From assembly GCA_963724385.1 (NCBI GenBank), contig CAVRUJ010000001.1, positions 2,542,001-2,606,000 on the forward strand: a DNA stretch of 64,000 nucleotides, in the 5' to 3' direction. Shown piece by piece: positions 41,257 through 49,758 of this stretch. The notes beneath the pieces were generated by a model. It was not told the DNA's origin. It saw only the letters and a program-made list of their open reading frames with translations, and did no database searches. The stretch is from DASXQK01 sp963724385. Its GTDB lineage: Bacteria; Pseudomonadota; Alphaproteobacteria; Dongiales; Dongiaceae. The first letter of the stretch is position 1. Every line of letters starts with the position of its first letter. The translations under genes and the position numbers were made by a program.

Positions 41257-42171
41257 TCAAGGCAGCGGGGCAGGCTCGATGGCGAGGCCTTGGGGCAGGC
41301 TCGCCCGGCCGATTTGCAGGCCATCGGCGGATACCGGAATCACCACCAGCTTGTCGTCGGTGAGCTGGAGACGGATGGCGAAGCCACCCATTGCGGCCGG
41401 ATCCTTCTTGCCGTCCACCGGCCAAAGCTCGAGGGAATCCGTATCTTCCGCCTTGCCATCCAGGCGCAAGCGCAGGAGAGCCTGGCCCATGAAGCCGTCG
41501 ACGGCGTCGGGACTCGCTGCCAGCAGTCGATAGCGGGCCAGAGGCCTGTCCGGTGCGGCATAGGTGAGCAGACCGACGGTCCTCGGTGTGAGCGCGCCGA
41601 ATTCCGCCTCGTCGGTCATGGAATAGGCGGCATGGAAGGCAACCAGGCGTTCGATTCCGTGGCTGTTGGGTATTTCGACCTGGGCCCAGCAATCCGAGGC
41701 ATCGGGCCCGGTCGCGGTGAAGAGGCGCCGACCGCCAAAGAGATCGAAGACGGTGAAGGTATCGCGTCCGCCGCAACAGCCATGCTGGGTGACGATGAAG
41801 ACATCGCGGCGGGTCGAGATCTCGCCTGAGTCTCCGGGTTCCTTCGCTGTCCACAATTGTTGCTTTTTGGCCCCGTCGATCCGCCAGGTGGTAGCTGACA
41901 CGATGCCCGAGACAATGCCCTCGGCATCGTCTCGCCGAACCACGTCGGTCTGGAGGCGCAGGACCAAACGGATGGGCGTGGTGTCGCCGTAGCGCCAATG
42001 GTCGGCAGAGAGGAAGCTGCGGTTGACGATGTGCGTTTCGACATAGGCGTCGGCCCCTGCGCCCGCCGGGCGCAGATCGATGGTGGACTCCGCCTTGTCC
42101 GCCATTTGAGCCGAAGCCGCGACGCTAGAAAAGATCAGCGCGGAAGCAAACAGGAAACCCAGGATCTTCAT
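41257..42171 (-). CDS. Secreted protein of unknown function
   Basis: I do not recognise a family for this 304-residue protein. It has a clear signal peptide (MKILGFLFASALIFSSVAASAQ, cleavage near ASA-QM). The mature part is rich in beta-strand patterns, with a Cys pair in VTQHGCCGGRDTFTVFDLFGGRRLF and two other regions of strand-turn-strand character (LLTYAAPDRPLARYRLLAAS, LRLRLDGKAEDTDSLELWPVDGKKDP). It is probably periplasmic or extracellular. The start is set by the signal peptide, since an upstream in-frame extension adds only His/Arg-rich sequence. It is divergent from the cupin gene. Confidence 0.8.
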   Translation of the reverse strand: MKILGFLFASALIFSSVAASAQMADKAESTIDLRPAGAGADAYVETHIVNRSFLSADHWRYGDTTPIRLVLRLQTDVVRRDDAEGIVSGIVSATTWRIDGAKKQQLWTAKEPGDSGEISTRRDVFIVTQHGCCGGRDTFTVFDLFGGRRLFTATGPDASDCWAQVEIPNSHGIERLVAFHAAYSMTDEAEFGALTPRTVGLLTYAAPDRPLARYRLLAASPDAVDGFMGQALLRLRLDGKAEDTDSLELWPVDGKKDPAAMGGFAIRLQLTDDKLVVIPVSADGLQIGRASLPQGLAIEPAPLP

Positions 42172-42284
42172 GGCCGACAAGTGAAGCGGGGAACGCAGGG
42201 CGAGGCAAGAGCGGACATGACGATGATGCCTGAATGCCAACTCTATCGTGATAGTGTCCCGCGACGGTCACCAGGAGGCTACCC

Positions 42285-42638
42285 ATGAGCAAGGCGGCGG
42301 AAGCGCGACGGGTTCTTGTGACGAGCAGCGCGGCGTTCGGCCCATACGATCTCGAGGGACCGTTGCAAGCCGACATCGGCTGGCTTCCCATCAGCTACGA
42401 CCGCAAGGCGGGGCAGGGGAGCTACCTGATGCGCATGGAGCCGGGTGCCCGCACCATCCCCCATGAGCATCCCGGCTACGAGGATTTCCTGATCCTGGCG
42501 GGCGAACTCATCGACAGCGACGGCCGGGTCCTGCGCCAGGGCGACTTCGTCAGCTATGCGCCGGGGACGCACCATCATTCCTGGACCGACGTCGGTTGCA
42601 CGATCGCCGTATTCGAATGGCAGCCGCGCAAACCCTAG
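42285..42638 (+). CDS. Small cupin protein (ChrR-like cupin fold)
   Basis: The 117-residue single-domain cupin has the metal-binding motifs ARTIPHEHPGYEDFLILAGELIDSDGRVL and YAPGTHHHSWTDVGCTIAVFEWQP. His/Glu residues of both cupin motifs are intact (HEH, E, HHH). This resembles the anti-sigma factor ChrR cupin domain without its N-terminal half. It may bind Zn or Fe; an enzymatic or sensory role cannot be assigned. An AGGAGG ribosome binding site precedes the ATG. Upstream lies a short divergent promoter region with palindrome CTATC-GT-GATAG. Confidence 0.83.
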   Translation: MSKAAEARRVLVTSSAAFGPYDLEGPLQADIGWLPISYDRKAGQGSYLMRMEPGARTIPHEHPGYEDFLILAGELIDSDGRVLRQGDFVSYAPGTHHHSWTDVGCTIAVFEWQPRKP

Positions 42639-42754
42639 GTCCGCCGGGCGCCGACCCGGGCGAGGCCGGAATCATTGCATTTCCGTTGCCCAGGCTGTAA
42701 ACGGCCCCGTCGCCCCGATTGCGGGGCGCCTAGAGAGAACCGGCCACCCGATCG

Positions 42755-43549
42755 ATGACCCATCTCGACCAGCTCGAATCCCAGAGCGTTTACATCCTCC
42801 GCGAAGCCTTCAACCGGATCGACCGGCTGGCCATGCTGTGGTCGCTGGGCAAGGACAGCAATGTCATGGTCTGGCTGGCGCGCAAGGCCTTCTTCGGCCA
42901 TGTCCCGTTCCCGGTGATGCACATCGATACGGGCCGGAAGTTTCCGGAAATGTATGCCTTCCGCGACCGCTACAGCCGCGAATGGAACCTGAACCTGATC
43001 CTCGAGCAATGTCCGCCCCTGGAGGCGACCGATCCCACCTTGCCGCCGGCCGCCCGCTCGGCCGCGCGCAAGACCCTGGGACTGCGCGACGCGATCGCCA
43101 AGCATGGGCTGCACGGCATCATCGCCGGGATCAGGCGCGACGAGGAAAGCGTGCGCGCCAAGGAGCGGGTGTTCAGCCCGCGGGGCGACAGCGGGCAATG
43201 GGATTTCCGCGACCAGCCAGCGGAATTCTGGGATCACTTCAACACCGATCTTCCAGCCGGGACCCACCTGCGCGTCCATCCGCTGCTCCATTGGACCGAG
43301 CGCGACATCTGGCGTTACATCCGGCGCGAGCGCATTCCCGTCGTCGATCTCTACTTCGCCAAGGCCGGCAAGCGTTACCGGTCGCTGGGGGATTCCGACA
43401 TCACATTCCCGATGGAGAGCAAGGCCGCCACCATCGACGAAATCATCGCCGAGCTTGAGGCGACCTCGGCGCCGGAGCGCGCGGGACGGGCCATGGACCG
43501 CGAGACCGAGGACGCCTTCGAGCGCCTCAGGGCCGCCGGATACATGTGA
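42755..43549 (+). CDS. cysD: Sulfate adenylyltransferase subunit 2
   Basis: The 264-residue protein is the ATP-PPi hydrolase subunit of sulfate adenylyltransferase, making adenosine 5'-phosphosulfate (APS). It has the PAPS-reductase-like fold with the P-loop variant LWSLGKDSNVMVWLARKAF and GIRRDEESVRAKERVFSPRGDSGQWD, then HPLLHWTERDIWRYI and FGDSDITFPMES-like SLGDSDITFPMESKAATIDEII. It is translationally coupled to cysNC by a TGATG overlap. Together the two genes activate sulfate; no cysH, cysI or cysJ is in the window. Confidence 0.95.
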   Translation: MTHLDQLESQSVYILREAFNRIDRLAMLWSLGKDSNVMVWLARKAFFGHVPFPVMHIDTGRKFPEMYAFRDRYSREWNLNLILEQCPPLEATDPTLPPAARSAARKTLGLRDAIAKHGLHGIIAGIRRDEESVRAKERVFSPRGDSGQWDFRDQPAEFWDHFNTDLPAGTHLRVHPLLHWTERDIWRYIRRERIPVVDLYFAKAGKRYRSLGDSDITFPMESKAATIDEIIAELEATSAPERAGRAMDRETEDAFERLRAAGYM

Positions 43550-45450
43550 TGACGCCCGACCCTCAAGCCGCGCCCCACCTGCAAGAGGCCTTGCGCGTGG
43601 TCATCGTCGGCCATGTCGACCATGGCAAATCCACCTTAGTGGGGCGCCTGTTCCACGACACCGGCATGCTGCCCGAGGGCAAGCTGGATTCGATCCGGGC
43701 CATGTGCGAGCGGCGCGGCATGCCCTTCGAATGGGCCTTCCTCATGGATGCCTTCCAGTCGGAGCGCGACCAGGGCATCACCATCGATACGGCCCAGATC
43801 TGGCTGCGCAGCGAACTGCGCGACTACGTCATCATCGACGCGCCGGGTCATCGCGAATTCATCAAGAACATGATCACGGGCGCATCGAGCGCGGATGCCG
43901 CCCTGCTGATGATCGATGCCAGCCACGGCATCCAGCAGCAGTCGCGTCTCCACGGATTCCTCATCAACCTGCTGGGCATCAAGCAGGTCGCCGTAGTCGT
44001 CAACAAGATGGACCTGGTGGATTTCTCCGCCGGCCACTACGAGGACATCCGCGCAAGCTATGCGCGCTACCTCGCCGGCCTGGGTGCGAAGGCCGACTAC
44101 GTCGTGCCCGTATCGGCCCGGGACGGCGACAATCTGGTGCAACGGTCCCACCGGATGCCCTGGTACGAAGGGCCGACCCTCATGGAGGCGCTCGACAGCT
44201 TCCGTGCTCCGCCCCGGCCCGTCGACCTGCCGCTCCGGATGCCCGTGCAGGATATCTACAAGTTCGACCAGCGCCGGATCGTCGTCGGGCGGATCGAGAG
44301 CGGCAAGCTCGCCGTCGGCGACAGACTCTTGTTCTCTCCCAGCAACAAGATCGCGCGGGTTGCCTCCATCGAAGGCTGGAACAGGCCGGCGCCGGCGCTC
44401 CAGGCGCTGGCCGGGGAATCCGTGGGCCTCACGCTTGATGAGCAGATCTTCATCGAGCGGGGCGAGATCGCCAGCCAGCCGGAAAATCCGCCGGTGCTCA
44501 CCAGCGTCTTTCGCGGCCGCATCATCTGGCTCGGCCGCGGCAATCTGCAGCGCGACGCGGAATATCGCCTCAAGCTTTGCACCCTCGACGTGCCGGTGAC
44601 GGTCCAGGCGGTGGAACGCGTGTTCGATACCGAGGATCTGAGCATCCACGAGGCGAGCGAGGTGAGCCGTCACGGCGTGGCCGACGTGATCCTGCGCAGC
44701 CGGGCGATGATGGCCCTCGACGAGGCGGAGGCCATCGCCCGGACCGGGCGCTTCGTCCTGACCGACGGCCACAACATCGTGGCCGGCGGCCTGGTCGACA
44801 TGAAGGGCTATCCCGACCAGCGCCAGAGCGTGACGGTCCGCTCGAGCAACCTCTCCCGGGTCGAGCATCGCGTGACCGCTGAATCCCGGATGCTGCGAAA
44901 CGGCCACAAGGGCGGCGTTCTCTGGTTCACCGGGCTCTCCGGCGCCGGCAAGTCGACCATCGCCATGGAAGTCGAGCGGCGCCTGTTCCAGAAGGGCTAT
45001 CTAGTCTACGTGCTCGACGGCGACAATGTCCGCAACGGCCTCAGCGCCAATCTCGGCTTCTCGCCCGAAGACCGGGCGGAGAACATCCGCCGCATCGGCG
45101 AGGTGGCGGCCCTCTTCGCCGATTCCGGGGTGATCGCCATCACCGCCTTTATCTCCCCCTACCGGGCGGACCGCCAGCGGGCGCGCAGCGCCGCCAAGTC
45201 GAGCTTTCACGAAATCTATGTGAAGGCCGACGTGGCCACCTGCGAGAAGCGCGACCCCAAGGGCCTCTACAAGCGGGCCAGGCGCGGCGAGATCGCCGAG
45301 TTCACCGGGATCTCGGCGCCCTACGAGGAGCCCGAGGCCGCGGAGTTCGTGGTCGACACCGGTGAACTCTCGGTCGAGGACAGCGTGCGCAGCGTCGTCG
45401 ACTATGTCGCGCGTAACTTTGCCTTAACAGACTCTGCGCCAAGAGACTGA
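43549..45450 (+). CDS. cysNC: Bifunctional sulfate adenylyltransferase subunit 1/adenylylsulfate kinase
   Basis: The 633-residue fusion has an EF-Tu-like GTPase domain (VVIVGHVDHGKSTLVGRLFHDTG at residues 18-40, DAPGHREFIKNM, VVNKMDLVDF). This is CysN, which drives APS synthesis. From about residue 450 comes APS kinase, CysC, with its own P-loop (FTGLSGAGKSTIAMEVERRL), LDGDNVRNGLSANLGFSPEDRAENIRRIGEVA and ISPYRADRQRAR. It thus makes PAPS from APS in one polypeptide, as in rhizobial NodQ. ATG 43549 is used; GTG 43546 is possible. The TGATG junction couples it to cysD. Confidence 0.95.
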   Translation: MTPDPQAAPHLQEALRVVIVGHVDHGKSTLVGRLFHDTGMLPEGKLDSIRAMCERRGMPFEWAFLMDAFQSERDQGITIDTAQIWLRSELRDYVIIDAPGHREFIKNMITGASSADAALLMIDASHGIQQQSRLHGFLINLLGIKQVAVVVNKMDLVDFSAGHYEDIRASYARYLAGLGAKADYVVPVSARDGDNLVQRSHRMPWYEGPTLMEALDSFRAPPRPVDLPLRMPVQDIYKFDQRRIVVGRIESGKLAVGDRLLFSPSNKIARVASIEGWNRPAPALQALAGESVGLTLDEQIFIERGEIASQPENPPVLTSVFRGRIIWLGRGNLQRDAEYRLKLCTLDVPVTVQAVERVFDTEDLSIHEASEVSRHGVADVILRSRAMMALDEAEAIARTGRFVLTDGHNIVAGGLVDMKGYPDQRQSVTVRSSNLSRVEHRVTAESRMLRNGHKGGVLWFTGLSGAGKSTIAMEVERRLFQKGYLVYVLDGDNVRNGLSANLGFSPEDRAENIRRIGEVAALFADSGVIAITAFISPYRADRQRARSAAKSSFHEIYVKADVATCEKRDPKGLYKRARRGEIAEFTGISAPYEEPEAAEFVVDTGELSVEDSVRSVVDYVARNFALTDSAPRD

Positions 45451-45710
45451 AATCGCTTGGCAAGAATGCGCTTGCATGTCCGGGGGGCAGTCAGTAGCTT
45501 TCGATGGCTGTCGGCCCGCCGGGACAAGGCGGAAGCCGAGTTGAATCCGTCGCCAAAAAGCAAAAGACGCAAAAAACTGGAAGTGAACGGCAACGGGGGG
45601 CAGGGCCGCAGTTCGCTGGCGGCGGGCATGGAGAATTGACAGGGGACGTGGGCACGGACCCACGGGTTGTAGCCTATCGGTCGTGGGAGCGTTGAGGGGG
45701 TCTGCGCGGG

Positions 45711-47364
45711 ATGAAAGAGTCGAGGTTTCGTCTGCAGACGACCGAGGCGGCTGCGATGCGGCCCAGCTTGTCGCGGCGCGTGCGGGGAAGACTTCGATCG
45801 CTGGTTCCCTCCTCGGGAACTGATACTTCGAACCGACGGCCGCGTCGCTTATCTCGCCATATCCTCGCGCCAACAGAAGGTCACCGCGGCGATCCTGCTG
45901 GGCTTCGCCATCTGGGGCGCGTTTGCCACCACGAACATGGTCCTCAATAGCCGCCAGCTCGCTGCCAAGCGCGGGGAACTCGATCGCGCCCAGACCGCCT
46001 ATGTCGATCTGCTGAACGAGATGACGCGCTCCTATGACGATCTGCTGGCCTTCGCGCGCAACGTGGACAAGAACCAGGCGGGCCAGCTCGCCTCCGGAGG
46101 CGATTCGGCTAACGGCGACAACCCGGATATCCCGGGCCTGGGCGAGGTGCGCCAACGCCAACTCACGCTACGCGACAAGCTGCAGAACTTCGGTCAGGAT
46201 CTGCAGGCGGTGGCGAGCCGGAACCAGCAGCTCTCCGACGCGGTCAGCCAGCTGCGCGACCAGCTTCAGGCGGCGCAGTCGCAGAACACCTCGCTCAACC
46301 AGTCGCGCGAAGAGGTGGATGCCCAACTGCAGAACACGCGCCAGCAGCTGGCCTCGGAGCTGACCGCGATGCAGCAGGTCCTGTCCCAGGCCGACGGGCG
46401 CAAACAGGTACTCGCCAGCCAGGTCTCCCAGCTGCAAGGCTACCTGGCGGATTCGGAGCACCACGAGGCCGAAGCCGATCTCGCGCGAAAATTGGCCGAG
46501 GAGCAGATCTCCATGCTCCTGGATCAGTTGAACTCGACGCGGGCGGACAATAATCATTTGAAGCGCCAGGTCACCGACACGCAGACGGCGCTCAATACCG
46601 CCATCACCCAGCGCGAGGCCCTGCAGTCGGCCCGGCGCGACCTGACCGGCCGCATCGGCGATCTGGAAAACCAGCTCGCCACCATCCAGCGCTCGCAGCA
46701 GACCATCGTCGACAGGCTGGCCGCGCGCACGCGCAACGGTGTGGACGAAGTCGAGAAGACCGTGGCCATGACCGGCGTCGACGTGGACGGGCTCCTGCTG
46801 CGCGCCGCCCACGAGCTCTCGGGCCAGGGCGGGCCCTTCATTCCAGTCAAGGAGCCGCCGAGCGGAACCGACGGCACCATGCTGATGGCGAGCGTGGCCT
46901 CGCTGGACGGCGAGGTGGGCCGGCTGGAGACGCTGCAGCTGGTCTTGCGCACCCTGCCGCTCATGGCGCCCATCGACCATTATTTCATCGCCAGCGGGTT
47001 CGGCATCCGCAAGGATCCGTTCAATGGACGCTTCTCCTTCCATCCCGGCCTCGACCTCGCCAACGCCATGCTTTCGCCCGTGCTGGCGACTTCACCGGGG
47101 GTCGTGGTCTTCGCCGGCTGGCGTGGCGGCTACGGCCGCATGGTGGAGATCGATCATGGTCTAGGCGTGCATACGCGATACGGCCATCTGGCCCGAATCG
47201 ACGTGGCCGTGGGCGATGCCGTCGACTATCGACAGCAGATCGGCTTGCTCGGCAGCTCCGGGCGCAGTACCGGCCCCCATGTCCACTACGAAGTGCTGAT
47301 CGACGGTCGACCCATGGATCCCATGAACTTCCTGAAGGCGGGGCGTTATGTTTTCAAAGGCTAG
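45711..47364 (+). CDS. M23 family metallopeptidase with membrane anchor and coiled coil; apparent frameshift
   Basis: The protein would have about 550 residues. From ATG 45711 the frame reads MKESRFRLQTTEAAAMRPSLSRRVR. One G too many in the GGGG run at 45784-45787 then shifts the frame. Removing it gives REDFDRWFPPRELILRTDGRVAYL, the expected sequence before the membrane segment AAILLGFAIWGAFATTN. The downstream part continues with a long coiled coil (about 46000-46750) and an M23 LytM domain (FHPGLDLAN with HxxxD, GPHVHYEVL with HxH). M23 enzymes cut peptidoglycan cross-links. The intact frame from 45937 covers only the part after the membrane anchor. It overlaps the bactofilin gene by 17 bases, a typical pairing in cell-shape control. 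The base count needs verification against raw reads. Confidence 0.85.
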
Positions 47365-47797
47365 CAGTCAACCCAAACCGACATCCAGCATTGGCGCCGT
47401 CGGCACCACCGACATCTCGCGTCCGACTCCGCGCAGCGCGGCGCCGTCGATCATCAGCTCCGATCTCAAGATCCTGGGCGACCTGATCAGCGCCGGCGAC
47501 CTGCAAGTGGATGGAATCGTCGAAGGCGATATTCAGAGCCGGTCGCTCACCATCGGCGAAGGCGCAGTCGTGACCGGCAACGTGGTGGCGGAGACGACGC
47601 GGGTCTGCGGCCAGGTGACCGGGCAGATCCGCGCCAACACGGTCACCCTCGACCGGACCGCGAAGGTCGTGGGCGACATTGTCCATCAGATCCTGGCGAT
47701 CGAGCCTGGCGCCTTCCTCGAGGGCCACGTTCGCCACAGCGACTCTCCCGGCGGGCAGGAGGGACGCAGGTTGGGCGACGGCAGCAGGGCTTCTTAG
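47348..47797 (+). CDS. Bactofilin family cytoskeletal protein
   Basis: The 149-residue protein has a Pro/Ser-rich N-terminal tail and a bactofilin beta-helix (SDLKILGDLISAGDLQVDGIVEGDIQSRSLTIGEGAVVTGNVVAETTRVCGQVTGQIRANTVTLDRTAKVVGDIV), with repeated G-x-V/I turns. Bactofilins polymerise without nucleotides and position envelope enzymes, often the M23 peptidase encoded just upstream. The start overlaps that gene by 17 bases, so translation is probably coupled. A short C-terminal tail is rich in Gly, Arg and Ser. It is followed by a hairpin terminator. Confidence 0.92.
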   Translation: MFSKASSQPKPTSSIGAVGTTDISRPTPRSAAPSIISSDLKILGDLISAGDLQVDGIVEGDIQSRSLTIGEGAVVTGNVVAETTRVCGQVTGQIRANTVTLDRTAKVVGDIVHQILAIEPGAFLEGHVRHSDSPGGQEGRRLGDGSRAS

Positions 47798-47822
47798 GCT
47801 CCCCTTTCGAGGACAGCACCTT

Positions 47823-47849
47823 CGGCCGCCTTCGGGCGGCCGTTCTGCC
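47823..47849. terminator. Hairpin between bactofilin and threonine dehydratase-like genes
   Basis: CGGCCGCC (47823-47830) and GGCGGCCG (47835-47842) enclose a TTCG loop, followed by TTCTGCCTT. It lies between two convergent genes and could stop transcription from both sides. The T content after it is modest. Confidence 0.65.
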
Positions 47850-47861
47850 TTGGCGGAGCGA

Positions 47862-48866
47862 TTAAATGGCCGAACGGAGCGCCTCTGCGTAGACGCCGGG
47901 GTCGACATTGCCGCCCGAGCAGACGATGCCGACCGTCAGTCCCCGGCCTTGGAACTTGCCCGAGAGCAGGGCAGCGAGCGCCACGGCGCCGCTCGGCTCC
48001 ACCACCAGCTTCAGCACCTGGAAGGCATAAGCCATCGCCTTGAAGACCTCGTCGTCGCTGAGCGCAATGCCGCCGGCAAGCTGCCGGTCGTTGAGGGCAA
48101 AGGTGAGCCGACCCGGCGTCGGTGCCATCAGGCCGTCGCAAATGGACTTGGCGCCGGGGGCGATGCCCAGGCGCTTGTGGGCCACCAGCGACCGGCCTGT
48201 ATCGTCGAATCCTTCGGGCTCGCAGGCGAAGACGGGCAGCCTGGGCCAAACCGCCTGCAACGCCAGGGTCGAGCCGGCGATGAGGCCGCCGCCCCCGCAA
48301 GGGATGAGGGCCGCGTCGAGATCGGCGCCAGCTGCCCGCGCCTGGCGGGCCAGCTCGAGCCCGACAGTGCCTTGACCGCTGATGATGTCGTGGTCCTCGT
48401 AAGGGCGAACGATCGCAGCACCCATCTTGGCGGCGAGGGCTTCGGCGATCGCCTCCCGGTTGTCGCGCTGCCGGTCGTACAGCACGACCTCGGCGCCATA
48501 GGACCGCGTATTGGCGATCTTGATCGCCGGCGCGTCGGAGGGCATGACGATCGCCGCCTTGAAGCCCAGGAGCGCCGCGGCCGCGGCCACTCCCTGGGCA
48601 TGATTGCCGGAGGAGTAGGCGACCACAGCGCCGGCGCGGCCGCCCGCTTCGGCGAGCCGCGAGAGCTTGTTGAAGGCGCCGCGGAACTTGAACGAGCCGG
48701 TGCGCTGCAGCTGTTCCGGCTTGATCAGGATCCGTCCGCCGATGCGCTCGTTGAGGGCCGGCGATTCCAGCAATGGGGTCTCCACCGCGCGTCCGGCGAT
48801 GCGCCGGGCCGCAGCCTCCACTTCTGCCACGGTGGGCAGGAGTTCAGAATCGAGCGAGGAATTCAT
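47862..48866 (-). CDS. Threonine/serine dehydratase family PLP enzyme
   Basis: The 334-residue enzyme belongs to the same fold II family as ilvA but lacks the ACT domain. It has RTGSFKFRGAFNKL with the PLP lysine, YSSGNHAQGVAAAAALLGFKAAIVMPSDAPAIK and the phosphate loop IPCGGGGLIAG. It resembles serine racemase-like and hydroxyaspartate or threonine dehydratases. KANTRSYGAEVVLY-type regions match small-molecule hydroxyamino acid dehydratases. Start ATG 48866 (MNSSLDSELL) lies inside the end of the hydrolase gene, overlapping by 23 bases, so the pair is probably one transcription unit. Confidence 0.85.
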   Translation of the reverse strand: MNSSLDSELLPTVAEVEAAARRIAGRAVETPLLESPALNERIGGRILIKPEQLQRTGSFKFRGAFNKLSRLAEAGGRAGAVVAYSSGNHAQGVAAAAALLGFKAAIVMPSDAPAIKIANTRSYGAEVVLYDRQRDNREAIAEALAAKMGAAIVRPYEDHDIISGQGTVGLELARQARAAGADLDAALIPCGGGGLIAGSTLALQAVWPRLPVFACEPEGFDDTGRSLVAHKRLGIAPGAKSICDGLMAPTPGRLTFALNDRQLAGGIALSDDEVFKAMAYAFQVLKLVVEPSGAVALAALLSGKFQGRGLTVGIVCSGGNVDPGVYAEALRSAI

Positions 48867-49755
48867 CGATTGCCTTTTCGGCTTCGGGTTCGTCGAGAGA
48901 CGGCACATGGCCCGCCCGGGCCACTTCGACGCGGACAAGGTCGGGCTTTTCAGCCGCCATGCGGTCGAAGGTAACCTCGCTCAGCACGTCGGACAACATC
49001 CCGCGCAGGGCCAGCGCAGGCCGGCTGCCGAGGCCGCGGTAATAGGCCCAGAGATCGGGCAATTGGCCGCTCTCGTTGGCGAGCCCGCGGGCCAAGGCCG
49101 GATCCCAGTCGTAGTGGAGCAGGCCGTCGTCTCCGCGCCGGTAGCTAGCCTCGGCCATGCGCTGCCACTTGGCGGGTGTAGGAAAAGCCAGGGTGGGGAA
49201 CATCTCGCGCAGCGCGGCGATGGCGGAGGGCCAGTCGGGCTGGGGCCGGTCGGTGGCGATGTAGTCGAGGATACGGCGATAGCCGTCGCCTTCAACCTCC
49301 GGCCCTATGTCGTTGATGATGACGCCCGCCACCAGGGTCGGCCGCAAGGCTGCCAGACCCATGGCCAGCAGGCCACCCATGGAAGTGCCGACGACAACGG
49401 CGCGCTCGACCCCCAGCACGGTCAGGAAATCGAGGATGTCGCCGACATAGGTTTCGGGCCGGTAGTTGCGCCAGTCGGCATCCCGGGCCGACAGGCCCCG
49501 GCCGCGATAGTCGGGCGCCAGCACGCGCCGGCGCGGCGCATGACGCAGCGCCAGATCGTGGAAGTCCTTGGAGTTCCGCGTCAGGCCGCCGAGGCACAGG
49601 ACGGGCAGGCCCGCGCCGGCAGGGCCGTAATCCCGGCCATAGAGCAGCAGGTCGTCCTGGCTGCGAAACCATCGGGGCTGGAAGCCCGTGTCGGCGACGG
49701 GATCGCTGGCCCGGCCGGCCTCGGCACCGGCCGCAGGCAGGGAGGATTCGGGCAT
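48844..49755 (-). CDS. Alpha/beta hydrolase
   Basis: The 303-residue protein has the serine nucleophile elbow VVVGTSMGGLLAMGLAA, a late Asp segment in the cap/core and the C-terminal His in RAGHVPSLDEPEAEKAI. Where most relatives have HG before the oxyanion loop, this protein reads CLGGLTRNSKDFHDLA. The paralogue at 54854 has CVHGLTRNGRDFDRLA there, and the two proteins are similar along their length. The substrate is unknown. It is coupled to the downstream dehydratase-like gene and begins three bases after the lytic transglycosylase stop. Confidence 0.85.
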   Translation of the reverse strand: MPESSLPAAGAEAGRASDPVADTGFQPRWFRSQDDLLLYGRDYGPAGAGLPVLCLGGLTRNSKDFHDLALRHAPRRRVLAPDYRGRGLSARDADWRNYRPETYVGDILDFLTVLGVERAVVVGTSMGGLLAMGLAALRPTLVAGVIINDIGPEVEGDGYRRILDYIATDRPQPDWPSAIAALREMFPTLAFPTPAKWQRMAEASYRRGDDGLLHYDWDPALARGLANESGQLPDLWAYYRGLGSRPALALRGMLSDVLSEVTFDRMAAEKPDLVRVEVARAGHVPSLDEPEAEKAIDEFLARF

Positions 49756-49758
49756 TGC

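Noticed and set aside
45636..45641. Perfect TTGACA hexamer as promoter of the M23 gene
   Set aside because: No acceptable -10 hexamer lies 16-18 bases downstream (the sequence there is CCCACG), so I did not annotate a promoter.
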